Counted from the stretch's first letter, positions 1 through 6,340 are shown. The stretch is 7,283 bases of DNA from HGM11367 sp964600435 (GCA_964600435.1 CAZRJB010000023.1:1-7283); one strand, 5' to 3'. Made by a program: numbers and translations. Notes: generated by a model not told the origin, from the sequence alone.

Positions 1-176
1 AAAAACTATCAAATTTTGTTAATCTGCCAATTGAGTTTGTTGACGAACGTCTTTCTTCAGTGGAGGCGGAAGACATTCTAAAAGAGGCACATGTTCCAAG
101 CATAAAGCGAAAGGGGCTTATTGACAAAATTGCTGCAGGAATCATACTTCAAAATTATCTAAATTCAAGAAAGTAA
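1..176 (+). CDS. ruvX: RuvX/YqgF family Holliday junction resolvase-like nuclease, C-terminal part (5' end outside window)
   Basis: This frame is open from the left edge (first full codon at 3) to TAA at 174-176 and gives 57 residues, about the last 40% of a family usually near 140 residues long. Two hallmarks of the RNase H-fold RuvX/YqgF family are visible: a DERL motif at visible residues 14-17, followed by S-S-x-x-A, and an I-D-K-I-A-A motif at 40-45 whose aspartate (41) is the last catalytic acid of the family. The basic S-I-K-R-K-G stretch between them is also typical. Family members act in the cytoplasm on branched DNA and, in E. coli, in maturation of the 16S rRNA 5' end. The gene is followed 10 bases later by a DUF1292 gene, a common Firmicutes order. 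The N-terminal catalytic aspartate lies outside the window, so intactness cannot be judged. Confidence 0.9.
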   Translation, partial: KLSNFVNLPIEFVDERLSSVEAEDILKEAHVPSIKRKGLIDKIAAGIILQNYLNSRK

Positions 177-180
177 GGAG
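175..180 (+). promoter_or_regulatory. Shine-Dalgarno AAGGAG overlapping the ruvX stop codon
   Basis: AAGGAG shares its first two bases with the ruvX TAA stop (174-176) and sits 6 bases before the ATG at 187. The overlap means ribosomes ending on ruvX are already placed to start on the DUF1292 gene, so the two are very likely one operon with coupled translation. Confidence 0.85.
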
Positions 181-186
181 AATTTT

Positions 187-516
187 ATGGAAAAAGATAC
201 CAAACAAGAACAAAACATTGATATTTTAGACATATTGTTAGATGAAGACAATGAAGACCCAATCACTCTATATGATGAAAACTCAAAAGCAATCAAATTT
301 GACCAAGTTGCAATAATTCCTTTAGACAATAAACTTTATGCAATTTTAAAACCACTTGATGAAATTAAAGGTGTTGCAGATGATGAAGCAATTGTTTTTG
401 CAGTTAATGAAAATGAAGGTGGCGAAACAACATTGGTTGTTGAAACAGATGAACCAATTGCAATAAGAGTTTTTGATGAATATTATCGCCTTCTTGATGA
501 ACACGATAAAAAATAA
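187..516 (+). CDS. DUF1292 domain protein (YrzB-like), small acidic protein
   Basis: The product is 109 residues, strongly acidic, with no membrane segment or signal peptide, so it should be cytoplasmic. After a charged N-terminal tail (about 1-23), residues 24-58 carry the DUF1292 pattern: P-I-T-L-Y-D-E-N, then K-F-D-Q-V, then a hydrophobic strand and Y-A-I-L-K-P-L. A second β-rich segment with D-E-A-I-V-F-A-V follows, and the end (about 90-105) is a likely helix, V-F-D-E-Y-Y-R-L-L. The family is widespread in Firmicutes next to ruvX and has no established biochemical role; the location suggests a conserved housekeeping function. The start is fixed by the AAGGAG six bases upstream. The gene ends at TAA 12 bases before the stem of a strong terminator, so it is the last gene of its operon. 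Confidence 0.88.
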   Translation: MEKDTKQEQNIDILDILLDEDNEDPITLYDENSKAIKFDQVAIIPLDNKLYAILKPLDEIKGVADDEAIVFAVNENEGGETTLVVETDEPIAIRVFDEYYRLLDEHDKK

Positions 517-527
517 TATATTTTAAT

Positions 528-571
528 AAAAAACAGAGCAAAAAACCAAATGGCAACTTGCTCTGTTTTTT
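528..571. terminator. Bidirectional intrinsic terminator between convergent DUF1292 and gltX genes
   Basis: A 14-bp perfect stem pairs 528-541 (A-run then CAGAGCAA) with 558-571 (TTGCTCTG then T-run) around a 16-base loop. The GC-containing core is CAGAGC/GCTCTG. Because the stem is flanked by A residues on one side and T residues on the other, either strand makes a hairpin followed by U residues. It therefore ends the + operon after 516 and gltX transcription on the - strand after 595. Confidence 0.9.
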
Positions 572-594
572 ATATTTAAAAAAGAAATGATGGT

Positions 595-2052
595 TTATGC
601 TTTAAGCCTTTCTATGCATGTTTTTATTCTTTTTAAAGATTCTTGTTTTCCTAAAAGATATAGCATTTCTGCTCCACCACCTGGGGTTACAACTTGACCT
701 GTAACAGCAATTCTAACTGGCCACATTGTTTTTCCAATTTTAAAACCTTTTAAGGTTGTGTACTCTGATAAAATGTTGTTAAGTTCTTGAACACTCCAAT
801 TTGAATTTTCTTCTAAAATGTTAAGCATATCGTTTAAAATTTCTAAACTTGAAGATTTATCCAATTTGTTTTTCTTGTTTTCAAAAAGTGACAAGTCAAA
901 ATTTGAATATTCACTTAAAAATGAAAACATTGTTGAAATATCTGAAAATTTGTTAATTCTGGATTGAGCCAAAGTTGAAGCAAACTCCCATTTTTGTTTT
1001 AAAAAATCTGGCAAGTCTACAATATATTTTTGAGAATATTCAACAAATTGTTCATGTGACATGTTTGAAATGTAAATTGAGTTAAACCAATCTAGTTTTT
1101 TATAGTCAAAAATTGCATTTGTTTTTACAATGCCTGCCAAGTCAAACAACTCAATCAACTCGTCAAGAGAATAAATTTCTCGCTCTTGTTTTGGACTCCA
1201 ACCAAGCAATGCAATATAGTTTATTATTGCTTCTTGCAAATAGCCGTCTTCGACAAGTTGAGCAAAACTAACTGCGCCATGCCTTTTAGAAAGTTTGCTA
1301 ACAGTGCCATCTGCATTTTGCCCCATTATAACCGAAAGATGAACGGTTTTTGGTGGTTGCCAACCAAATGCTTCATACAAAAGTTGATATTTTGGTGTGG
1401 AAGAAATGTATTCTTTGCCACGCATGACGTGACTTATTTGCATTAAATGATCATCTACAACATTGCAGAAATTATATGTTGGCAAACCATCTCTTTTAAG
1501 AAGGACTTGGTCATCTAGCGAATTGTTTTCTACTGTTATGTCTCCATACACCTCATCGTGAAAAGTGGTTGTGCCTGTTAGAGGAATTTTTTGTCTGATA
1601 ACATAAGGTTTGCCTTCTGATAAGTTTTTTTCTATAATTTCTTTGCTTAAATTTCTGCAATGCCTGTTATAGCCAAATGTTTGCTCACCATCTTCTAAAC
1701 TATGCTCTTCTTCTTGGTCGCAAAAACAATAATATGCATGCCCTAGTTCTACCAATTTTAGAGCATATTGTTTGTAGATGTCTTTTCTTTCGCTTTGAAC
1801 ATATGGACCAAATTCTCCGCCAATGTCTGGCCCCTCGTCGTGATTAAGCCCTGTTTGTTTTAAAGTTGAATATATAATGTTTGTTGCACCTTCAACAAAT
1901 CGTTTTTGATCAGTGTCTTCAATTCTTAAAATAAATTTGCCATTGCAATGTTTTGCAAAAAGATAAGCATATAGCGCAGTACGCAAATTGCCAATATGCA
2001 TGTAACCCGTTGGGCTTGGCGCAAAACGAGTTCTAACTTCTAATTTTTTCAT
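595..2052 (-). CDS. gltX: Glutamyl-tRNA synthetase, non-discriminating or discriminating not resolved
   Basis: The 485-residue product matches the usual length of bacterial class I GluRS, which charges tRNA-Glu (and in many Firmicutes also tRNA-Gln) using ATP and glutamate. It opens with R-F-A-P-S-P-T-G (9-16) and the class I signature HIGN at 19-22; L-R-I-E-D-T-D follows at 42-48. A C-x-C pair at 109-111 with a further Cys at 132 resembles the zinc-binding SWIM insert found in some bacterial GluRS. R-G-K-E-Y at 211-215 belongs to the tRNA acceptor and active-site region. The KMSKS loop reads K-L-S-K-R at 253-257, then H-G-A. The C-terminal anticodon-binding part (about 320-485) ends with the usual W-P-V-R-I-A-V-T-G and L-L-G-K patterns. 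The ATG at 2052 has AGGG five bases upstream and its own promoter. The gene looks intact. It stands alone, without the cysE/cysS neighbours often seen in Firmicutes. Confidence 0.97.
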   Translation of the reverse strand: MKKLEVRTRFAPSPTGYMHIGNLRTALYAYLFAKHCNGKFILRIEDTDQKRFVEGATNIIYSTLKQTGLNHDEGPDIGGEFGPYVQSERKDIYKQYALKLVELGHAYYCFCDQEEEHSLEDGEQTFGYNRHCRNLSKEIIEKNLSEGKPYVIRQKIPLTGTTTFHDEVYGDITVENNSLDDQVLLKRDGLPTYNFCNVVDDHLMQISHVMRGKEYISSTPKYQLLYEAFGWQPPKTVHLSVIMGQNADGTVSKLSKRHGAVSFAQLVEDGYLQEAIINYIALLGWSPKQEREIYSLDELIELFDLAGIVKTNAIFDYKKLDWFNSIYISNMSHEQFVEYSQKYIVDLPDFLKQKWEFASTLAQSRINKFSDISTMFSFLSEYSNFDLSLFENKKNKLDKSSSLEILNDMLNILEENSNWSVQELNNILSEYTTLKGFKIGKTMWPVRIAVTGQVVTPGGGAEMLYLLGKQESLKRIKTCIERLKA

Positions 2053-2174
2053 GTTAACCCTACTTTTTTAATTCTTTTGTTAGTTTAAAATAATTATTGT
2101 TTTTTTGTCAAGTAAATGCATTTTATTTAAATTTTTTATTCATTTAGCCTTTAAAACCATCAAAAAAAATGCTA
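2053..2174. other. Intergenic gap between gltX and the 22-residue-repeat protein gene
   Basis: These 122 bases are very A/T-rich and hold the gltX promoter and ribosome site. I see no convincing hairpin terminator after the tandem TAG TAG stop (2172-2177) of the upstream gene, so some read-through from that gene into gltX is possible. No additional gene is supported. Confidence 0.6.
2082..2111 (-). promoter_or_regulatory. Sigma-70-type promoter of gltX
   Basis: On the - strand a consensus -35 box TTGACA (2106-2111) is followed, after an A/T-rich 18-base spacer, by TAAACT (2082-2087), which matches the -10 consensus at 4 of 6 bases. The implied leader is about 25 bases, too short for a T-box or other riboswitch, so gltX is probably expressed constitutively. 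Confidence 0.6.
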
Positions 2175-4001
2175 CTAAGTTGTTAGTTGTGATTCATTTT
2201 GATTTTGTAACTTTATTTGCTTTGCTTTTAAATATGAATGCCCTACCCTTTTAAGATTATTGGCAACAACTTGCACATCCTCATTTTTAGACAAAAACAA
2301 GCGACCAACTTTTGTGGTATTTGTCAATTCCAACTTTTTAAGACTTTGATTGCCATAACAAAATTCATCGCCAATTGTTTTTGCAGATGCCAGATTAAGA
2401 TGTTGAACCACATAGTTGTTTGATAAAAAGAAATCACCAATTGTTTCTGCTTTTTGCAAATCAACACTTTCCACCAAAGAATTGTTCATAAAAAAGTCTC
2501 CAACTTTTATTGCTTGTGGAAGTGAAATTGATTTCATCATTTTAACATTACTTAAAAATTTTTTTTCAATGATTTTTAGTTTTGGAAAATCGACAAATGC
2601 AAGTTCATTACTCGCCTGAAGAAAATAGTTACCAACCTGCTCAAGTTGTGGAGCATTTATTTCGTTAAATATTATGTTTGAAGTTAAAAAATCATCGCCA
2701 ACATACTTTAATAAAGGCATGTCTAATTTTTTAATTTTGTTATTAACCATTAAAAATCTGCTTTTTATTTGAGTAACATTTGGAATTTCTAAAACTTCTA
2801 AAACATCATTAATACGTAAAAAATCTTCGCCAATTGTTTTAACTTTTTTTATTGATATTTGATTAAGCTTTTTATTGGTTTTTAAAAAACCATTGCCAAT
2901 TGATTCTACGTTTGGCAAATCAATTTTTTTAAGTGCTATGTTTGCATGCAAAAAATTGTTTTTGATTGTGGTTGCATATGGATTGTAATAAGATATTATT
3001 TGATTTTTGCTGTTTATTTCAAAAACAATTTTTTGATTGTCTGAATTTGTAACAGTTATTTCTCTGTTGCCGTCTTCTTTTTTTACAATTTTTATGTCAA
3101 CAATTTTTTTAAAAAGTTTTACAAACTCATCTTTTTCTGGTTTTATAAGTGAAATAACTTTTTTCTTTTTAAAATCTATCAAATAATTATCAATCAGCAT
3201 TGTGCTAGATTTGTCAAACTGGATTGGTTCTCCATTAACAACAACAATGTTGTTTTCACAAAAAAATGTGTTGCCGTTTCTAATGTTTAATTTGTGAAAA
3301 ACATCATTGCGGTCCTTAACAAAACCTGGCAAACCAAAATCTTCAAGCGACACTTTTTCTGATGCATTAATTTTATAGTCCCTAACAAAAGAATGCATCA
3401 ACCCTGGAATTATGTTGTCTAAGTTGTTATTAAATGTTGCATCTGGATTTTTAACAGTGTGATTGTATCTGTTTTTGATTGATAATCGACTAACATTACC
3501 CCTTGTGAACTGAATGCTTAAAACACTTGTGCCATATTCATCTTCTCTTTGAGGGTTGGTAAAATCTAATCTGTTTATTTGGTTAACATTCTTTTTAACG
3601 GCAAACCAAACACGACAAGTTTTTAATCTTTTTCCTCCAAACGTGCAAAGGGCTTCATAGTCAAAATAATAACTTTTAAATTCGTTTATATCTGAATCTG
3701 ACTTGCATTCTGGATATAAAATGTAACCCGCCTCATCAAAAAGTTGAACTGCAGTTTTATCGGTTTTTACAACCGGCCTAGTTTTTATTTTGTATAATGA
3801 ATATATATAATCAATAAACTTATCTGCATTGTTATCTTTTTCTAAAACACTAATTAAAGAATGAGTTGGAGCAAAATTTTTTGTTAAAATTTTTAAAAGT
3901 TGACCTTCATCGTTTAAGATTGTTGAAAAACTATTTTTGCAAAAATGCAAAAACTTTTCGCCATATAATTTTTTAATTGCTTTATTTTCTTTAGACAACA
4001 T
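2175..4001 (-). CDS. Cytoplasmic-looking protein: uncharacterised N-terminal module plus eleven 22-residue LRR-like repeats
   Basis: I chose the ATG at 4001 (608 residues). It has AGGA 10 bases upstream and overlaps the TAA of the preceding gene as TAATG; an eight-codon longer frame would need a TTG at 4025 with no ribosome site. There is no signal peptide or membrane segment. Residues about 1-72 look helical and charged. Residues about 85-205 form a distinctive block with L-F-D-E-A-G-Y, C-T-F-G-G, W-F-A-V-K-K, E-D-E-Y-G-T-S-V and N-R-Y-N-H-T, ending in D-N-I-I-P-G-L. I believe, from memory only, that such blocks recur in hypothetical proteins of gut bacteria. Residues 348-587 are eleven repeats of 22 (two of 21) residues, pattern x-x-F-L-x-x-N-x-x-L-x-x-I-x-L-P-x-x-x-x-I-G, one residue shorter than the BspA-type LRR_5 repeat. 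The tail is 21 residues. LRR solenoids usually bind proteins; the partner and role here are unknown. The gene is the second of a two-gene unit. Confidence 0.85.
   Translation of the reverse strand: MLSKENKAIKKLYGEKFLHFCKNSFSTILNDEGQLLKILTKNFAPTHSLISVLEKDNNADKFIDYIYSLYKIKTRPVVKTDKTAVQLFDEAGYILYPECKSDSDINEFKSYYFDYEALCTFGGKRLKTCRVWFAVKKNVNQINRLDFTNPQREDEYGTSVLSIQFTRGNVSRLSIKNRYNHTVKNPDATFNNNLDNIIPGLMHSFVRDYKINASEKVSLEDFGLPGFVKDRNDVFHKLNIRNGNTFFCENNIVVVNGEPIQFDKSSTMLIDNYLIDFKKKKVISLIKPEKDEFVKLFKKIVDIKIVKKEDGNREITVTNSDNQKIVFEINSKNQIISYYNPYATTIKNNFLHANIALKKIDLPNVESIGNGFLKTNKKLNQISIKKVKTIGEDFLRINDVLEVLEIPNVTQIKSRFLMVNNKIKKLDMPLLKYVGDDFLTSNIIFNEINAPQLEQVGNYFLQASNELAFVDFPKLKIIEKKFLSNVKMMKSISLPQAIKVGDFFMNNSLVESVDLQKAETIGDFFLSNNYVVQHLNLASAKTIGDEFCYGNQSLKKLELTNTTKVGRLFLSKNEDVQVVANNLKRVGHSYLKAKQIKLQNQNESQLTT
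2238..2957 (-). repeat. Tandem ~66-bp repeats encoding the 22-residue LRR-like solenoid
   Basis: The DNA shows about eleven diverged units of 66 (twice 63) bases. Read on the + strand, most contain an A-rich stretch then a (T/C)CGCCAA or CACCAA core, which encodes I-G-x-x-F-L in reverse. Units are similar at protein level but well diverged in DNA, so this is an old expansion and not a recent slippage array. The limits correspond to protein residues 348-587. Confidence 0.75.
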
Positions 4002-4291
4002 TAACCATATATCCTTTTTAAACAATATTTTTTATTTTTTGAACAAAACTCCAAGTCTTCATTATTGTTTTTAACATCCACTTCCCCAGAAAACAATTCA
4101 AAAGCATAGGGCTGAGCAAACCCCTCAAATTGAGGATTTAGCAAATTGTGATTTAAAAAAATTGTGTCGCCAACTTCTATGTTTGGAACATTGTAAAACT
4201 CCAAAAACAAACTATAAACTTTTTCAGTTTGAACATCTTTTAACAAGAAGTTGTTATATTCATTAACATTTAAAACTTTTAATTCTACCAT
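4001..4291 (-). CDS. Small conserved-looking protein of unknown function (96 aa)
   Basis: I do not recognise this gene with confidence. The product is 96 residues without signal peptide or membrane segment. It begins M-V-E-L-K-V-L-N-V-N and has alternating hydrophobic residues suggesting several β-strands, a turn I-E-V-G-D-T-I-F-L (38-46) that resembles the G-D strand turn of small OB-like barrels, an aromatic P-Y-A-F-E-L-F segment (61-67), and an L-K-R-I-Y-G end. OB-like fold is only a guess. The start at 4291 has AAAAAGGG six bases upstream; an in-frame start at 4345 is excluded because it lies upstream of the promoter's -35 box. The stop overlaps the ATG of the large repeat protein by one base, so the two products are probably made together and may act together. 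Confidence 0.72.
   Translation of the reverse strand: MVELKVLNVNEYNNFLLKDVQTEKVYSLFLEFYNVPNIEVGDTIFLNHNLLNPQFEGFAQPYAFELFSGEVDVKNNNEDLEFCSKNKKYCLKRIYG
4012..4015 (-). promoter_or_regulatory. Shine-Dalgarno inside the 96-aa gene that sets the LRR-protein start at 4001
   Basis: AGGA, within AAAAAGGAT, lies 10 bases before the ATG at 4001 and inside the last codons of the upstream gene (its K-R-I-Y-G end). With the TAATG overlap it points to termination-reinitiation coupling. It also argues against the TTG at 4025, which has no ribosome site upstream. Confidence 0.7.
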
Positions 4292-4297
4292 GTTTAA

Positions 4298-4305
4298 CCC
4301 TTTTT
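4298..4305 (-). promoter_or_regulatory. Shine-Dalgarno AAAAAGGG that sets the 96-aa protein start at 4291
   Basis: The AGGG core ends six bases before the ATG. The predicted transcription start (about 4304-4305) falls at the edge of this site, so the mRNA leader is only about 13 bases and contains little beyond the ribosome site. Confidence 0.7.
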
Positions 4306-4310
4306 GTTTT

Positions 4311-4339
4311 ATTCTAACACATATTATTTTTGATTTCAA
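4311..4339 (-). promoter_or_regulatory. Strong extended -10 promoter of the two-gene unit (96-aa protein + LRR protein)
   Basis: On the - strand TTGAAA (4334-4339; 5 of 6 to consensus) is followed by a 17-base spacer and TAGAAT (4311-4316; 5 of 6). The -10 box is preceded by TG and one base, which makes an extended -10 element. Spacing is ideal. It lies just beyond the terminator of the neighbouring BspA-type gene, so the two-gene unit is transcribed separately from it. Confidence 0.75.
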
Positions 4340-4374
4340 TGGCATTTATATAATTTTTTGTGAAAAATTGCAAT

Positions 4375-4410
4375 AAAAAACAGACCTAGCAAAAACTAGA
4401 CCTGTTTTTT
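4375..4410. terminator. Intrinsic terminator after the 613-aa BspA-type gene
   Basis: An outer 9-bp stem (A-run + CAG at 4375-4383 with CTG + T-run at 4402-4410) is separated by a 2x2 AC/AC internal loop from an inner 4-bp CTAG/CTAG stem closed by a 6-base loop (4390-4395). It starts 9 bases after the stop codon on the - strand and has T residues on either side, so it works in both directions. Its outer A-run + CAGA resembles the terminator at 528-571. Confidence 0.85.
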
Positions 4411-4419
4411 GAGAAATAT

Positions 4420-6261
4420 TTATGCAGTTAAATCTATGTCTCCATCAGTGCAATGAACGGTTGTTAATGTTGTTGGTCTCCAATCAAAGGTTAGTGTAAT
4501 TGCACCCCATTGTGCCTTAGAACCTTGATATTTTATAGAAGTTAAATTCGTACAACCAAAAAAAACTGATGAACCGATTTTTTCAATTGAACTAGGCAAT
4601 GAAACAATATTAGTTATACCACAATTACCAAAAGCTCCACCGCTTATATTTTTAATTTTTTTGTTAAAAATGATACTCTCAAGATTATTACACCCATAGA
4701 AAGCTTGATAATCGATATTTTCCAAATCTCTAGAACAAACAAAAGATGTAAGCGATTCACAATTTTTGAATGCATTGGCTCCAACAACTTTTATAGTATC
4801 TTCTAAAGTTACACTTGTTATAGAGTTTATATAACCAATGACTGCAATTTTTACTAAATACGAATTGTCTTTTTCAGCATATAAATATATTAAATTTTCA
4901 TCTTGACATTCAGTTTCATATTCATTAACATACTTTGTATTTGTAAATGCATTTTCACCAATACTATTAATATTAATAGACATATGAATTGAATTAAGGC
5001 TAGTACAACTTCTAAAAGCATTAGTATCAATTTCGGTTACACTATTAGGAATTGTAACATTATTTAACAAACTACAACCATAAAATGAATTCATAGATAT
5101 TTTTTTAATAGAATTTGAAAGAGTTATAGAAACTAAACTTTTGCAATCTTGAAAAACACCCGTCCCAATAGAATCAACACTATTAGGAATTATAATGTTT
5201 GTTACGCCTGACTGATAAAATGCTGAGAAACCTATTTTTTTAACACCATCACTTATTTCAACAGAAGATAAATCTGAACATTTAGCAAAAGCATTACCGC
5301 CTATTTCTTCTACACTGCTTGGAATAACAATACTGGTTAATCCAGATTGATAAAAAGCATTAACACCAATAGAAGTTACACTATCAGGAATTGTAATTTG
5401 AGTTAGATTACTGCATTTATAAAATGCATCATCTGAAATAGTAGTTACTGAACTTGGTATACTTATTGATGCTAGATTTGAAGATTCTTTAAAAGCATTA
5501 TTACTTATTGTATTTACAATGTAAAGTTGGTCATTTGAAGATAATATTAATGGCACTTCTACATTTTCAGAGACAGTTCCAGAAGTGTTATCACCACTAA
5601 CTGAAGCGGTCATAGTATCATTATTAAGAGATACAGAAAAACCAGACAAACTAGACACTTCAAGCGCTTGAGTTTTTTCAAACTTAAGTTTTAAATTGTT
5701 CAGATTGATTTTGTCTAATTTTTCTTCTGTTTTTGGAACCATTGTTAAAGTTGCTGTAACAGTTTTGGTTTTGTTTAAAACACAAACAAATCCTGACGAG
5801 GTTATAGTTTCGGATCCGGTTGCTGCAAATGCAACTGTGGATGTGATTTTTGTACTTAAATCACCTGACAAACTGATTTCTGCTGTTACGGCATAGTCTG
5901 ACTCGTTTGTCATTTTAAACGTAAACTCAATTGGTGTGGCAATTTCGTCATTGCTACAATTTAGGTCGTCAAAATATACATCCCCAATTGCCCATTCAAC
6001 ATCACCTGAAATTGGTTTGCCTTGTGATGTGTCTGTGTCAGTTAGTGGTGTTACTGTTTTTTCTGTTCCAGTGCTGTCATATGCTCCGGCAACAGAGCCT
6101 AAAACTCTAACCTTGCAGTTGTGCGCTTCAAAACTTACACTTCCGGTTGTGGTTAGGCTTGCTTTTTTTGCTGCATACACTCCAAATGCCAAAATTGAAA
6201 AACATAGGCACAATGTTGCAATGCTAAGTATAATACTAAATTTTTTCTTGTTGTTTTTCAT
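4420..6261 (-). CDS. Secreted BspA-type leucine-rich repeat protein (613 aa)
   Basis: The N-terminus is a typical signal peptide: K-K-K-rich start, hydrophobic core about 9-27, then V-Y-A at 28-30, a good signal peptidase site. Residues about 31-200 are a β-rich Thr/Ser domain (W-A-I-G-D-V-Y-F-D-D at 90-99; F-K-M-T-N at 115-119) that loosely recalls TasA/camelysin-type or SipW-dependent proteins, a weak resemblance. A linker (about 205-250) leads to LRR_5/BspA repeats at about 253-577, pattern L-x-x-I-x-I-P-x-S-V-x-x-I-G-x-x-A-F-x-x-C. They are interrupted at about 441-480 by a non-repeat island rich in Tyr and Glu. The C-terminal cap has G-S-K-A-Q-W (580-585) and V-H-C-T-D-G. No LPXTG, C-terminal membrane helix or other anchor is visible, so it is released or held non-covalently. 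BspA-type proteins in other bacteria bind host matrix or other cells; that role here is inference. AAGGAG lies 8 bases before the ATG. A paralogue is 51 bases upstream. Confidence 0.9.
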   Translation of the reverse strand: MKNNKKKFSIILSIATLCLCFSILAFGVYAAKKASLTTTGSVSFEAHNCKVRVLGSVAGAYDSTGTEKTVTPLTDTDTSQGKPISGDVEWAIGDVYFDDLNCSNDEIATPIEFTFKMTNESDYAVTAEISLSGDLSTKITSTVAFAATGSETITSSGFVCVLNKTKTVTATLTMVPKTEEKLDKINLNNLKLKFEKTQALEVSSLSGFSVSLNNDTMTASVSGDNTSGTVSENVEVPLILSSNDQLYIVNTISNNAFKESSNLASISIPSSVTTISDDAFYKCSNLTQITIPDSVTSIGVNAFYQSGLTSIVIPSSVEEIGGNAFAKCSDLSSVEISDGVKKIGFSAFYQSGVTNIIIPNSVDSIGTGVFQDCKSLVSITLSNSIKKISMNSFYGCSLLNNVTIPNSVTEIDTNAFRSCTSLNSIHMSININSIGENAFTNTKYVNEYETECQDENLIYLYAEKDNSYLVKIAVIGYINSITSVTLEDTIKVVGANAFKNCESLTSFVCSRDLENIDYQAFYGCNNLESIIFNKKIKNISGGAFGNCGITNIVSLPSSIEKIGSSVFFGCTNLTSIKYQGSKAQWGAITLTFDWRPTTLTTVHCTDGDIDLTA

Positions 6262-6269
6262 ATTAATTT

Positions 6270-6275
6270 CTCCTT
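6270..6275 (-). promoter_or_regulatory. Shine-Dalgarno AAGGAG of the 613-aa LRR gene
   Basis: A full AAGGAG sits 8 bases before the ATG at 6261 and immediately precedes the signal peptide codons, which confirms the start. Confidence 0.8.
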
Positions 6276-6311
6276 AATTTATATTTTAATTATTTTATAT
6301 TTTTAGTTTTA

Positions 6312-6340
6312 ATTATAAAGACACAGTTTCATCTGTGCAA
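6312..6340 (-). promoter_or_regulatory. Possible internal promoter for the 613-aa gene
   Basis: A perfect TATAAT (6312-6317) overlaps the stop codon of the upstream gene and has a poor -35 candidate TTGCAC (6335-6340) at 17 bases. In such A/T-rich DNA a chance hexamer is likely. No terminator hairpin is visible in the 51-base gap, so co-transcription from the upstream gene is equally possible. Confidence 0.25.

Noticed and set aside
1186..1446. Open frame on the + strand inside gltX
   Set aside because: It is antisense to highly conserved gltX sequence (KLSKR region), lacks a ribosome site and shows no protein-like pattern.
595..2052. Mollicute-style use of TGA for Trp
   Set aside because: Trp codons in gltX, including the G-W-Q-P-P site, are TGG, and no frame needs TGA read-through.
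2053..2174. T-box riboswitch before gltX
   Set aside because: The promoter leaves only about 25-30 bases of leader, too short for a T-box, and no specifier or antiterminator motif is visible.
2559..2566. Run of eight T as a phase-variation tract in the large LRR gene
   Set aside because: Similar A/T runs are common throughout this A/T-rich window, so one run is not evidence for a slippage switch.
5696..6277. Two + strand open frames opposite the signal peptide and β-domain
   Set aside because: They are antisense shadows with no ribosome sites; their Val/Pro/Ser-rich translations follow from the codons on the other strand.
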